16,581 nt of DNA from a bacterium. Its GTDB lineage: Bacteria > Elusimicrobiota > Elusimicrobia > Elusimicrobiales > UBA9959. The DNA lies in NCBI GenBank assembly GCA_021812825.1, contig JAKAMO010000062.1:1-16581 (forward strand), written 5' to 3'. The notes beneath the pieces are model-generated. The model ran no database searches, had not been told where the DNA came from, and saw nothing but the letters and a program-made list of their open reading frames with translations. Numbering within the stretch: the stretch's first letter is position 1; each line of letters opens with the position of its first letter. The position numbers were made by a program, and so were the translations under genes. Shown one piece after another: positions 8,001 to 13,922 of the stretch.

Positions 8001-8282
8001 GGCGGCCGCATGAACAGCGTGAAGGACCTGGAGGAAGCCGTGGTCCACGGCGCCGTGAAACGCGTGAGGCCCAAGCTGATGACCGTGACAGCGGCCTTCA
8101 TGGGCCTGCTCCCGATCATGTGGGCGCTGGGCACCGGGTCCGACGTGATGAAGCGCATAGCGGCGCCGATGATAGGCGGCCTGTTCACGAGTTTCGCGCT
8201 GGAGCTGCTGGTCTACCCGGTGATCTACATGGGGTGGAAGCGCCGCGGGGAGATGCGGAACGCGGGGAACGTGCGGAATTAA
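5019..8282 (+). CDS. cusA: CusA-type heavy-metal-efflux RND transporter, Cu(I)/Ag(I)
   Basis: This inner-membrane proton-driven pump exports monovalent copper and silver through the CusB/CusC path. At 1087 aa it has the full HME-RND length, with two halves each of one TM helix, a large periplasmic loop and a TM bundle. The start MIRKLIAFSAENRALVLIL aligns with the usual family start. The relay motif in TM4 is ISIGVLVDGAIVEVENAYKK, with Asp404. The three metal-binding methionines of E. coli CusA (573, 623, 672) have clear counterparts: Met587 in LYMPTTLPG, Met637 in PFSMMETV and Met709 in RIDMLTTG. An aromatic-rich insertion (about 651-680, around RWYSSWAP) occurs in many CusA homologues. These residues argue for Cu(I)/Ag(I) rather than Zn/Co/Ni (CzcA). 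cbs starts nine bases after the stop. Confidence 0.96.
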   Translation: MIRKLIAFSAENRALVLILALAASAGAWLCAKNINLDAIPDLSDTQVIVYSKWDRSPDIVEDQVTYPIITSLLGLPKVKTIRGFSDFGFSYVYVIFEDGTDIYWARSRVLEYLSKVQSQLPDGVKTELGPDATGVGWVYQYALVDRTGRHDLSQLRSYQDWNLRYQLQSVPGVAEVAAVGGFQKQYQVNLNPDALAAYGIPIDKVLAAVRDGNEEVGARLIEYSGAEYMIRGKGYARSVEDIGNIVVARGPGGTPVLLKSLGAVTTGPEMRRGVADLDGEGDAVGGIVVMRHGENALKVIERVKQRIEELKPSLPEGMEILTTYDRSDLIKRAIATLKRQLTEEMLIVSLVILFFLWHIPSAVIPIVTIPISVLLAFIPMYLAGISSNIMSLSGIAISIGVLVDGAIVEVENAYKKLEHWEAGGRKGDFHAVRLEALQEVGPSVFFSLLVIAAAFMPIFTLVDQEGRLFKPLAYTKNLTMLVAAILAVTLDPALRMMFTRMDHVHFRPAWLARIVNAVTVGRYYPEEKHPVSRRLFRLYEPVCRWTLEHPKKVVGAALFLVLTAVPVYLKTGSEFMPPLNEGTILYMPTTLPGISVTEAQRLLQTQDRILRSIPEVERVFGKAGRADTSTDPAPFSMMETVAVLKPQDQWRRKERWYSSWAPEFLQAPLRHIWHDRLSWDDLISDIDSKMQFPGVSNAWTMPIKARIDMLTTGVRTPVGIKIFGSDLKKIEETGVEIEKLVREVKGTRSVYAERTAGGYFLDFELKRAELARYGLTVKEAQMALMAAIGGQNLTTTVEGRERYSVNVRYARDFRDDVDKLKRVLVAAPGGVNVPLGQIADVVFRQGPAMIRDENGLLSGYVYVDIEGVDVGTYVNDAKKLVAEKLKLPAGYSLQWSGQYENMLRVRERLKFVLPLTLFLIFLLIYMNTRSAAKTLIVLLAVPFSLIGAVWLVYLLGYNISIAVWVGMIALMGLDAETGVFMLLYLDLAYDEAKKGGRMNSVKDLEEAVVHGAVKRVRPKLMTVTAAFMGLLPIMWALGTGSDVMKRIAAPMIGGLFTSFALELLVYPVIYMGWKRRGEMRNAGNVRN

Positions 8283-8291
8283 GGAGACAAG

Positions 8292-9680
8292 ATGGCGACC
8301 AACAAGAACGTCCTGGAACTGATAGGCAACACGCCGCTGCTCAAGGTGAGCAGGCTGGACACCGGCCCCTGCGAGCTGTACCTGAAGCTCGAATGCCAGA
8401 ACCCCGGCGGCTCCATCAAGGACCGCATCGGCCTGTCGATGATAGCGGCCGCGGAGAAGGAAGGGAAGATAAAACCCGGGGGCACGCTGGTGGAGGCCAC
8501 CGCGGGCAACACCGGCCTGGGACTGGCCCTGGTGGCGGCCAGCAAGGGTTACAAGCTCGTGCTGGTCATCCCGGACAAGATGAGCCAGGAGAAGATCTCG
8601 CATCTGCGCGCGATGGGCGCAAAGGTCGTGATGACCCGCTCCGACGTTGAAAAAGGCCATCCGGAGTACTATCAGGAGGTGGCCGAGCGCATCGCCAGGG
8701 AAACGCCCGGCGCTTTCTACATCAACCAGTTCGCCAACCCCGCCAACCCGGCGGCGCACGAGGAACATACCGGGCCCGAGATCTGGGAGCAGATGGGGCA
8801 TAAGGTCGACGCGCTGGTCTGCGGCGTAGGCTCAGGAGGCACGCTGACGGGTCTTTCCCGGTATTTCGCGAAGGTCTCTCCTGCCACAGAGCTGGTGCTT
8901 GCGGACCCGGCAGGCTCGGTGCTCGCCGGCTACCTCAGGGACAAGACGGTGGGGAAGGCCGGCTCCTGGTTCGTGGAAGGCATCGGCGAGGACTTCATCC
9001 CGTCTATCGCGGACCTCTCGCGCGTTTCCAAGGCCTACACCGTTACCGACGCGGAGAGCTTCGCCGCGGCACGCGAGCTGCTCAGGAAGGAAGGTGTCCT
9101 GGGCGGCTCCTCCACCGGCACTCTGCTGGCGGCGGCGCTGCGCTACTGCCGCGAGAGCAGGACGCCCGGGAGAGTGGTCTCGCTGGTGCCCGACACCGGC
9201 GGCAAATATCTCTCCAAGATGTACAACGACTTCTGGATGGCCGACCAGGGCTTCCTGGAGCGACGGGGAACGGGGGACCTGCGCGACCTCGTGGGCCGCC
9301 AGTACAGCGCCGGCGCGGTCTGCTCGGTGAAGCCGGACGACACGCTGATGACCGCATTCAACCGCATGCGCCTCTACGAGTACGAGCAGCTCCCGGTGAT
9401 GGAGGGGAGCAAAGTCGTCGGCATCCTCGACGAGTCCGACATCCTTCTGGCCGTGAACGGAGACCCCTCCAAGTACAACTCGAAGGTAAGCGGGCACATG
9501 ACGCAGAAGCTGGTGACGGTCCGCCCGGAGACGACGATCACCGAGATGGCGGCCCTGCTGGGCAGGGGCCTCGTGGGGATACTGCAGTGCGACGGCAAGT
9601 TCCATGGTCTTATAACCCGCGTGGACCTGCTCAACCATATGCGCCGCAGGCTGCTGGCGCCCAAGGAGACGGCGAGATGA
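8292..9680 (+). CDS. cbs: Cystathionine beta-synthase with C-terminal CBS domain pair
   Basis: This is a PLP enzyme that condenses serine (or an activated serine) with homocysteine to cystathionine, the first step of reverse transsulfuration; family members can also release H2S. It has 462 aa. Lys43 in GGSIKDRIG is the Schiff-base lysine. TAGNTG (70-75) is the substrate-carboxylate loop, GVGSGGT (178-184) the phosphate loop, and GGSSTGT (271-277) the cofactor pyridine-contact motif. Residues about 336-452 form two CBS motifs (SVKPDDTLMTAFNRM and TVRPETTITEMAALLG), an adenosyl-ligand-type regulatory module. No N-terminal haem segment is present, as expected for bacteria. A plain cysteine synthase would normally lack the CBS pair. 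GGAG lies eight bases before the ATG. It sits nine bases behind cusA and overlaps the lyase gene by four bases (ATGA). Confidence 0.93.
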   Translation: MATNKNVLELIGNTPLLKVSRLDTGPCELYLKLECQNPGGSIKDRIGLSMIAAAEKEGKIKPGGTLVEATAGNTGLGLALVAASKGYKLVLVIPDKMSQEKISHLRAMGAKVVMTRSDVEKGHPEYYQEVAERIARETPGAFYINQFANPANPAAHEEHTGPEIWEQMGHKVDALVCGVGSGGTLTGLSRYFAKVSPATELVLADPAGSVLAGYLRDKTVGKAGSWFVEGIGEDFIPSIADLSRVSKAYTVTDAESFAAARELLRKEGVLGGSSTGTLLAAALRYCRESRTPGRVVSLVPDTGGKYLSKMYNDFWMADQGFLERRGTGDLRDLVGRQYSAGAVCSVKPDDTLMTAFNRMRLYEYEQLPVMEGSKVVGILDESDILLAVNGDPSKYNSKVSGHMTQKLVTVRPETTITEMAALLGRGLVGILQCDGKFHGLITRVDLLNHMRRRLLAPKETAR

Positions 9681-10816
9681 AATTCGAGACAGCGCTCATA
9701 CACGCGGGGCAGGAACCCGACGCGCAGACAGGCTCGGTCAACGTGCCGGTATACCAGACCTCGACCTACAAGCAGGACGGGATCGGCCGGGACCGCGGCT
9801 GGGAATATTCCCGGACCGGCAACCCGACGAGAAAGGCCCTGGAGGAATGCATCGCCGCGCTCGAGCACGTGAAGTTCGGTCTCGCCTTCGCCTCCGGCCT
9901 CGCGGCCGAGACCGCCGTGCTGGGCGGGCTGCTGAAGGCCGGCGACCACGTCGTGGCCGGCGACGATCTCTACGGCGGCACCTACCGGCTTTTCGAGAAG
10001 GTCTTCCGCAAATGGGGCCTGGAGATATCGTACGCGGATTCCAGGGACCCCGTCTCGTTCCGGAAGGCCATGCGCCGGAATACGCGTCTTATCTGGGCCG
10101 AGACCCCCACCAACCCGCTGCTGAACATCACCGACATAGCCGCCGTCGCGGAGATAGCGCACAAAGGCAAGGCGCTGCTCGCGGTGGACAATACTTTCGC
10201 CACGCCCTTCTTCCAGCGGCCCGCGGAGCTCGGCGCGGACATCGTCGTGCACAGCTCCACCAAGTACCTGGGCGGCCACAGCGACGTGATAGGAGGCCTG
10301 CTGGCCATAAGGGACAGGGAAGTCTTCGAAACCGCGAAGTTCTACCAGAACGCCGCCGGCGGCGTTCCCGGCCCCTGGGACGCCTGGCTGACCCTGCGCG
10401 GCATCAAGACGCTGGCCGTCCGCATGAAGGCCCACGAGAGCAACGCCTTCGCGCTGGCCGGCTTTCTCCGCGGCCACCCGAAAGTCTCGAAGGTCTACTA
10501 CCCAGGCCTGGAGGAACATCCTGGCTACACGCTGGCTTCGGAACAGATGGACGGCTTCGGCGGCATGGTAAGCTTCGAGCTGAAGGGCGGCAGGGCCGCG
10601 GCCGACCGCTTTTTCAGGAAGCTCAAGGTGTTTTCCCTGGCCGAGAGCCTCGGGGGCGTGGAGTCCCTGGCCTGCTACCCGGCGGCGATGACGCACGCCT
10701 CCATACCGGAAAAGGTGCGGGTCAGCCGCGGCATCACCGCCGGCCTGGTCCGCCTGTCCGCCGGCATAGAGAACTCTGAAGACCTGCTGCACGACGTGGA
10801 GGAGGCGCTGGACTGA
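9677..10816 (+). CDS. mccB: Cystathionine gamma-lyase (or gamma-synthase), Cys/Met-metabolism PLP family
   Basis: This PLP enzyme of 379 aa most likely splits cystathionine into cysteine, 2-oxobutyrate and ammonia. The ATG at 9677 overlaps the cbs TGA and is preceded by GGAG at 9665-9668; an in-frame ATG at 9587 lies inside cbs and is rejected. Family marks are YSRTGNPT (44-51), AETPTNP (141-147), VDNTFATP (170-177), the PLP lysine Lys196 in HSSTKYLGGHSD, and ESLGGVESL (323-331). Glu43 directly before YSR is typical of gamma-lyases; gamma-synthases tend to have Asp. However, the glutamate that gamma-lyases carry after SLA/SLL (yeast Glu333, human Glu339) is Cys333 here. Pairing with cbs favours the lyase role; gamma-synthase or a mixed activity cannot be excluded. 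Confidence 0.9.
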   Translation: MKFETALIHAGQEPDAQTGSVNVPVYQTSTYKQDGIGRDRGWEYSRTGNPTRKALEECIAALEHVKFGLAFASGLAAETAVLGGLLKAGDHVVAGDDLYGGTYRLFEKVFRKWGLEISYADSRDPVSFRKAMRRNTRLIWAETPTNPLLNITDIAAVAEIAHKGKALLAVDNTFATPFFQRPAELGADIVVHSSTKYLGGHSDVIGGLLAIRDREVFETAKFYQNAAGGVPGPWDAWLTLRGIKTLAVRMKAHESNAFALAGFLRGHPKVSKVYYPGLEEHPGYTLASEQMDGFGGMVSFELKGGRAAADRFFRKLKVFSLAESLGGVESLACYPAAMTHASIPEKVRVSRGITAGLVRLSAGIENSEDLLHDVEEALD

Positions 10817-10817
10817 C

Positions 10818-11921
10818 ATGACGCTGACGAAAGAGGAACTGGTCCGCTATTCGCGGCAGCTGGTGGTCCCGGAGGTCGGTCCGGAAGGCCAGCTCAGACT
10901 CAAATCCGCCAAGGTCGCGGTCGTCGGCGCCGGAGGGCTGGGCAGCATGGTGCTGGCCTGCCTGGCAGGAGCCGGAGTAGGAGAACTGGGGATACTCGAC
11001 TTCGGACCCGTCGAGCTGTCGAACCTCCACCGTCAGTTCACCTACGGCATTCGCGACGTGGGCGGGCTGAAGACGGAGCTCGCCGCCGCGCGCCTGCGGG
11101 AGATAAATCCAGGCGTCGGAGTAAAGGTCCGGGAAGCGCTGCTCACCGGGAAGAACGCTGCCGCGCTTCTCGCGGGCTACGACTTTATAGCCGACTGCAC
11201 CGATAACTACCCGACGCGGTCCGCGATAAACCGCGCCTGCCTGGAGCTGGGCAAGACCTATGTACACGGCGCCGTCTACCGGATGGAAGGCCAGCTTACG
11301 GTCTTCGAGCCGGGGCGGGGGCCCTGCCTCGGCTGTCTGAGCCCGGGACAGGGCGAAGCGGACGCGCAGGCCTGCGCGGAGGCCGGCGTTCTCGGACCGG
11401 CCGCCGCGGCCATCGGGGCCATGCAGGCGTTGGAGATCATCAAGCTGATCCTCGGCATGGAGACGCTGAAGGGACGCTTCGCGATGCTGGACTTCCGCCT
11501 CTCCCGCTTCAACGTGGCAGAGCTGCCCCGCTGGGAGGACTGTCCGGTCTGCGGAAAAAAAGCCTCCTCCGGCGCGGGCCCGGGCCCGGCCGCGCCCCCG
11601 CCGCGCCTCATCACGCCCGAGGAACTGCGCCGCAGGCTTTCCTCCGGCGAGCCTCCGCGGCTCCTGGACCTGCGCTTCGACTGGGAACACGGCCTGGCCC
11701 ATATCCCCGGAGACGAGCTCGCGGATTACGGAGAGCTGCTGAGGACCGGCGGTGCCGGCCTGTTCCCTGAAAAGGAACTGGTCCTTTACTGCAAGGGTCA
11801 GAGCAAGTCCACGGCCGCCTGGCGGGCGCTCAAGGCTAAAGGTTTCGAAAAGGTCTTCGTGCTCGAAGGCGGCATCGACGCCTGGGCGGCGAGGATAGAC
11901 AGGAAGATGGTAAGGTACTGA
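10818..11921 (+). CDS. moeB: MoeB/ThiF-family sulfur-carrier adenylyltransferase fused to rhodanese
   Basis: This E1-like enzyme adenylates the C-terminal glycine of a small sulfur carrier (MoaD, ThiS or CysO type) so that sulfur can be loaded; the rhodanese part can supply persulfide sulfur. It has 367 aa. The nucleotide loop is GAGGLGS (37-43), followed by DFGPVELSNLHRQ (61-73) with the catalytic Arg72, Lys85 in GLKTE, and CTDN (127-130). Zinc ligands are two CxxC pairs, Cys170/Cys173 and Cys242/Cys245. A Pro/Ala/Gly linker (about 251-263) leads to the rhodanese domain, with active-site Cys325 in YCKGQSKST. The order matches MoeZ/UBA4-type fusions. No sulfur-carrier gene is in the window, so the partner is unknown. 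It starts one base after the lyase stop and shares the sulfur theme. Confidence 0.9.
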   Translation: MTLTKEELVRYSRQLVVPEVGPEGQLRLKSAKVAVVGAGGLGSMVLACLAGAGVGELGILDFGPVELSNLHRQFTYGIRDVGGLKTELAAARLREINPGVGVKVREALLTGKNAAALLAGYDFIADCTDNYPTRSAINRACLELGKTYVHGAVYRMEGQLTVFEPGRGPCLGCLSPGQGEADAQACAEAGVLGPAAAAIGAMQALEIIKLILGMETLKGRFAMLDFRLSRFNVAELPRWEDCPVCGKKASSGAGPGPAAPPPRLITPEELRRRLSSGEPPRLLDLRFDWEHGLAHIPGDELADYGELLRTGGAGLFPEKELVLYCKGQSKSTAAWRALKAKGFEKVFVLEGGIDAWAARIDRKMVRY

Positions 11922-11936
11922 CGGGAGGGAATAGCC

Positions 11937-12479
11937 ATGAAGATGATAACAATGACGATAGCGCTGATGCTGCCGCTGCTGGCGGCCACGGCCGCGACGG
12001 CCGGCGAAAAGAGCGGGGAGGCGCACTCCGGAGCCGCTCATGCCATGCATATGAAGGACGGAAAGATGATGGCGGCCAGAGTGAAGATGCGCAAGGTCGG
12101 GAAGGACGAGATAGGAAAGCAGGCCGTCTGCCCGGTCACCGGTGAGAAGCTCACGGTGGAAGCGAAGACCGTATCGGCTTCGTACAAAGGACATATCTAC
12201 TACTTCTGCTGCCCCGGCTGCGACAAGACGTTCGCCAAGGACCCGGAGAAATATGCCGTCAAGGAGAGCTCCTCCGCCAGGTACGTATGCCCCATGGGGG
12301 ACTACGAGGGCGACAAGCCCGGCAAATGCCCGAAATGCGGCATGAACCTGGTGGAGAAGAACGCGGAGAAGAAACGGGAGCAGGCGCACAAGAGATACGT
12401 CTGCCCCATGGGGGACTACGAAGGCGACAAGCCCGGCAAATGTCCGAAATGCGGCATGAACCTGGTGGAGAAGAAGTAA
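11937..12479 (+). CDS. Exported YHS-domain protein with two tandem heavy-metal-binding motifs
   Basis: A 180-aa protein with a signal peptide (about 1-22, MTIALMLPLLAATAATA) and a His/Met-rich stretch (HAMHMKDGKMM, 35-45). A YHS domain follows at about 62-108 (VCPVTGEKL, then YYFCCPGCDKTF, with Cys65, Cys91, Cys92 and Cys95). Two identical 27-residue motifs (115-141 and 153-179) each carry VCPMGDYEGDKPGKCPKCGM. The canonical family motif has CPMHP; here the His is replaced by Gly-Asp. YHS and this heavy-metal-binding domain occur in copper and silver resistance proteins, so a periplasmic metal-binding or chaperone role for the pump is the best guess. It is the last gene of the operon, 15 nt after the moeB stop, with a strong GGGAGGGAA site (11923-11931). 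Confidence 0.88.
   Translation: MKMITMTIALMLPLLAATAATAGEKSGEAHSGAAHAMHMKDGKMMAARVKMRKVGKDEIGKQAVCPVTGEKLTVEAKTVSASYKGHIYYFCCPGCDKTFAKDPEKYAVKESSSARYVCPMGDYEGDKPGKCPKCGMNLVEKNAEKKREQAHKRYVCPMGDYEGDKPGKCPKCGMNLVEKK
12279..12359 (+). repeat. 81-bp heavy-metal-binding repeat, copy 1
   Basis: This in-frame 27-codon unit runs from RYVCPMGDY to NLVEK. It differs from copy 2 at four positions, all silent third-codon changes, which points to a fairly recent duplication or gene conversion. Confidence 0.93.
12393..12473 (+). repeat. 81-bp heavy-metal-binding repeat, copy 2
   Basis: This copy is identical to copy 1 in protein sequence. The 33-bp spacer encodes a charged linker (NAEKKREQAHK). The gene ends one codon after this unit. 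Confidence 0.93.
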
Positions 12480-12504
12480 AGGCTCACGGCCGGGCTCCCG
12501 AAAG

Positions 12505-12534
12505 GCGGGCCGTCCCTGCATCAGGGCGGCCCGC
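12505..12534 (+). terminator. GC-rich terminator-like hairpin after the operon
   Basis: GCGGGCCG-T-CCCTG (12505-12518) pairs with CAGGGCGGCCCGC (12522-12534), leaving one bulged T and a three-base loop. It is followed by TTCGTC, only a weak T-tract. It lies 26 bases past the last operon stop and before a new promoter, which fits termination. Confidence 0.65.
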
Positions 12535-12551
12535 TTCGTCTGCCGGCGGCG

Positions 12552-12582
12552 GGGACAGCCCGGCCGATAAAATTTATATAAT
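12552..12582 (+). promoter_or_regulatory. Sigma-70-type promoter for the second unit
   Basis: A perfect -10 hexamer TATAAT (12577-12582) sits in an AT-rich patch that stands out from the GC-rich surroundings. The best -35 candidate is GGGACA (12552-12557), with a 19-base spacer. The start site would be at about 12589, giving a leader of about 60 nt that contains a short inverted repeat (GAGGC at 12587-12591, GCCTC at 12600-12604). No convincing Crp/Fnr operator is seen. Confidence 0.55.
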
Positions 12583-12649
12583 TACTGAGGCAAGAGGCCG
12601 CCTCGAATGACGGCGTCGGCTTGAATGCATGTTTTTTAAGGAGAGTCCA

Positions 12650-13252
12650 ATGAACAAGATCCTCATGTCCGCTGCTGTTATCCTGGCCCTGGGGGCCTCC
12701 GCGGCCTACTCAGGCGACTGCCCGATGAACGGCAAGGCCGCCCAGCAGAAGCCCGCCGCGGCAAAGCACAAATGCGACGACTGCGACATGCACAAGAAAG
12801 CCGGCGCCAAGAAATGCGCCGGCATGACCTGCCCGGAGAAGCTAGACGGGGCCAAGACCTCCGCGAAGAACATCGAGAACGGCGTGGAGATCACCGTGAC
12901 CTCCTCCAGCCCCGAAGTAGCCGAGCACATCCAGGAACTCGCCCTCGTCCACTACAACCCCAAGGCCGAGAAGTGCCAGGACTGTCCCACCGCCGTCCCG
13001 GGCGCCAAGACCGACGTGCAGAACACCTCGGACGGCATAAAAGTGACCGTTACCGGCAAGGACCCCGTCACCGTGCGCAAGATCCAGGAAGCCTCGGCCA
13101 AGGAGCACCCGACCGCCGAAGCCTTGAAGCCCGCGAAAGCGGCCAAGAAAGTGGCGATGGTCCACAGGTACGTCTGCCCGATGGGCGACTACGAGGGCGA
13201 CAAGCCAGGCAAATGCCCCAAGTGCGGCATGCAGCTGAAGGAGAAGAACTGA
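12650..13252 (+). CDS. Exported Cys/His-rich metal-binding protein with an internal repeat
   Basis: This 200-aa protein is probably periplasmic. The ATG at 12650 follows AAGGAGAG (12638-12645) and opens directly with a signal peptide (about 1-21, ILALGASAAYSG); an in-frame ATG at 12629 lacks a site. Next come a Cys/His/Met segment (CPMNG, CDDCDMH; Cys24, 42, 45, 56, 61) and two ungapped 43-residue repeats (61-103 and 112-154). These share 15 identities, including GAKT, TVT and IQE, and each begins next to a Cys pair. The C-terminus (173-199) is a third copy of the heavy-metal-binding motif, 25 of 27 residues identical to those in the preceding gene. I recognise no family for the repeats. A metal-binding or storage role is inferred. 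It is followed by the Crp/Fnr gene after one base. Confidence 0.85.
   Translation: MNKILMSAAVILALGASAAYSGDCPMNGKAAQQKPAAAKHKCDDCDMHKKAGAKKCAGMTCPEKLDGAKTSAKNIENGVEITVTSSSPEVAEHIQELALVHYNPKAEKCQDCPTAVPGAKTDVQNTSDGIKVTVTGKDPVTVRKIQEASAKEHPTAEALKPAKAAKKVAMVHRYVCPMGDYEGDKPGKCPKCGMQLKEKN
13166..13246 (+). repeat. 81-bp heavy-metal-binding repeat, copy 3
   Basis: This is the same 27-codon unit as at 12279 and 12393, now at the end of a different gene. It differs from copy 1 at 10 of 81 bases, with two amino-acid changes (Asn to Gln, Val to Lys). Confidence 0.9.
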
Positions 13253-13253
13253 C

Positions 13254-13922
13254 ATGGTAACCACCGGGATACTCAAACAGATATCTTTCTTCAGCGGCCT
13301 CGGCTCGGCGGACCTCAACAAGGTGCTCTCCATAGCCGGGGTCAAGAAGTACACGGCGGGCCAGATGGTCTTCGCCAAGCAGGACCTGGGCAATAATTTC
13401 TTCATCGTGAAGTCCGGCCGCATCAAGATCTTCACCACCGTAGGCGGCAAGCGCAAGATCTTCGCTTTCCTGAAGAAGGGGGAGTTCTTCGGCGAGATGT
13501 CCCTTCTTGGCGGCCGGGTGCGCTCGGCCTCGGCGCAGGCCGTGGCCGACAGCGAGCTCTTCGTCATCTCCAAGAAGAACTTCAGGCGCCTGGTCTGCGA
13601 GAACCCCGAGTTCTCGCTCAAACTGCTGCAGACGCTCGCCGAGAGGCTTTCCAAGGCCAACCGGGACGTGGAGTCAATGCTGTTCCACAACATCCTCGGC
13701 CGCCTGGCGGAGGCCATCCTGGACCTCTCGCGCGACACGCGCACGAAACCGGTCAAGATGGCCATAGATCAGAACGAGCTGGCGCAGTACCTGGGCACCA
13801 CGCGCGTGCCGGTCTGCCGCGCCATCAACACCCTCAAGCGCAGCGGCGTCATAGACTACCGCCGCGGCGAGCTGGTGGTCCTGAACCAGGCCCGCCTCAA
13901 ATCGATGGCAGGGGAGTCCTGA
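13254..13922 (+). CDS. Crp/Fnr-family transcriptional regulator
   Basis: This 222-aa regulator has the family layout: a cyclic-nucleotide-binding beta-roll (about 12-110), a dimerisation helix (about 118-155) and a winged helix-turn-helix (about 168-215). The phosphate-binding cassette GEFFGEMSLLGGRVRSASAQ (77-96) keeps the Glu81 and Arg90-Ser91 positions that contact cyclic nucleotide in E. coli CRP, so a nucleotide ligand is possible. The N-terminal cysteine cluster of oxygen-sensing FNR is missing, with only Cys115 and Cys188 present. The recognition helix region reads YLGTTRVPVCRAINTLKRSG. It begins one base after the metal-binding protein gene and overlaps hisS by one base (TGATG). Its targets are unknown; no matching operator is evident in the window. 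Confidence 0.92.
   Translation: MVTTGILKQISFFSGLGSADLNKVLSIAGVKKYTAGQMVFAKQDLGNNFFIVKSGRIKIFTTVGGKRKIFAFLKKGEFFGEMSLLGGRVRSASAQAVADSELFVISKKNFRRLVCENPEFSLKLLQTLAERLSKANRDVESMLFHNILGRLAEAILDLSRDTRTKPVKMAIDQNELAQYLGTTRVPVCRAINTLKRSGVIDYRRGELVVLNQARLKSMAGES

Noticed and set aside
5688..8801. A 1037-codon open frame on the - strand opposite cusA and cbs
   Set aside because: It is antisense to two genes with intact catalytic motifs, its protein is rich in His, Gln, Arg and Val with no recognisable domain, and GC-rich codon bias creates such frames.
8292..9329. Cysteine synthase (CysK/CysM) for the Cbs gene
   Set aside because: The C-terminal CBS domain pair and the adjacent cystathionine lyase favour cystathionine beta-synthase.
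9374..10819. A 481-codon open frame on the - strand opposite the cystathionine lyase
   Set aside because: Its sequence is a low-complexity mirror of the sense codons; the + strand frame has all PLP-enzyme motifs.
12279..12473. CRISPR-like direct repeats
   Set aside because: The repeats are in-frame protein-coding units with a coding spacer and only two tandem copies.
12583..12640. Crp/Fnr operator for autoregulation (near TTGAATGCATG)
   Set aside because: It has no second half-site matching TTGAT-N4-ATCAA or TGTGA-N6-TCACA.
13254..13922. Oxygen-sensing FNR assignment
   Set aside because: The N-terminal Cys cluster needed for a 4Fe-4S centre is absent; only a general Crp/Fnr call is justified.
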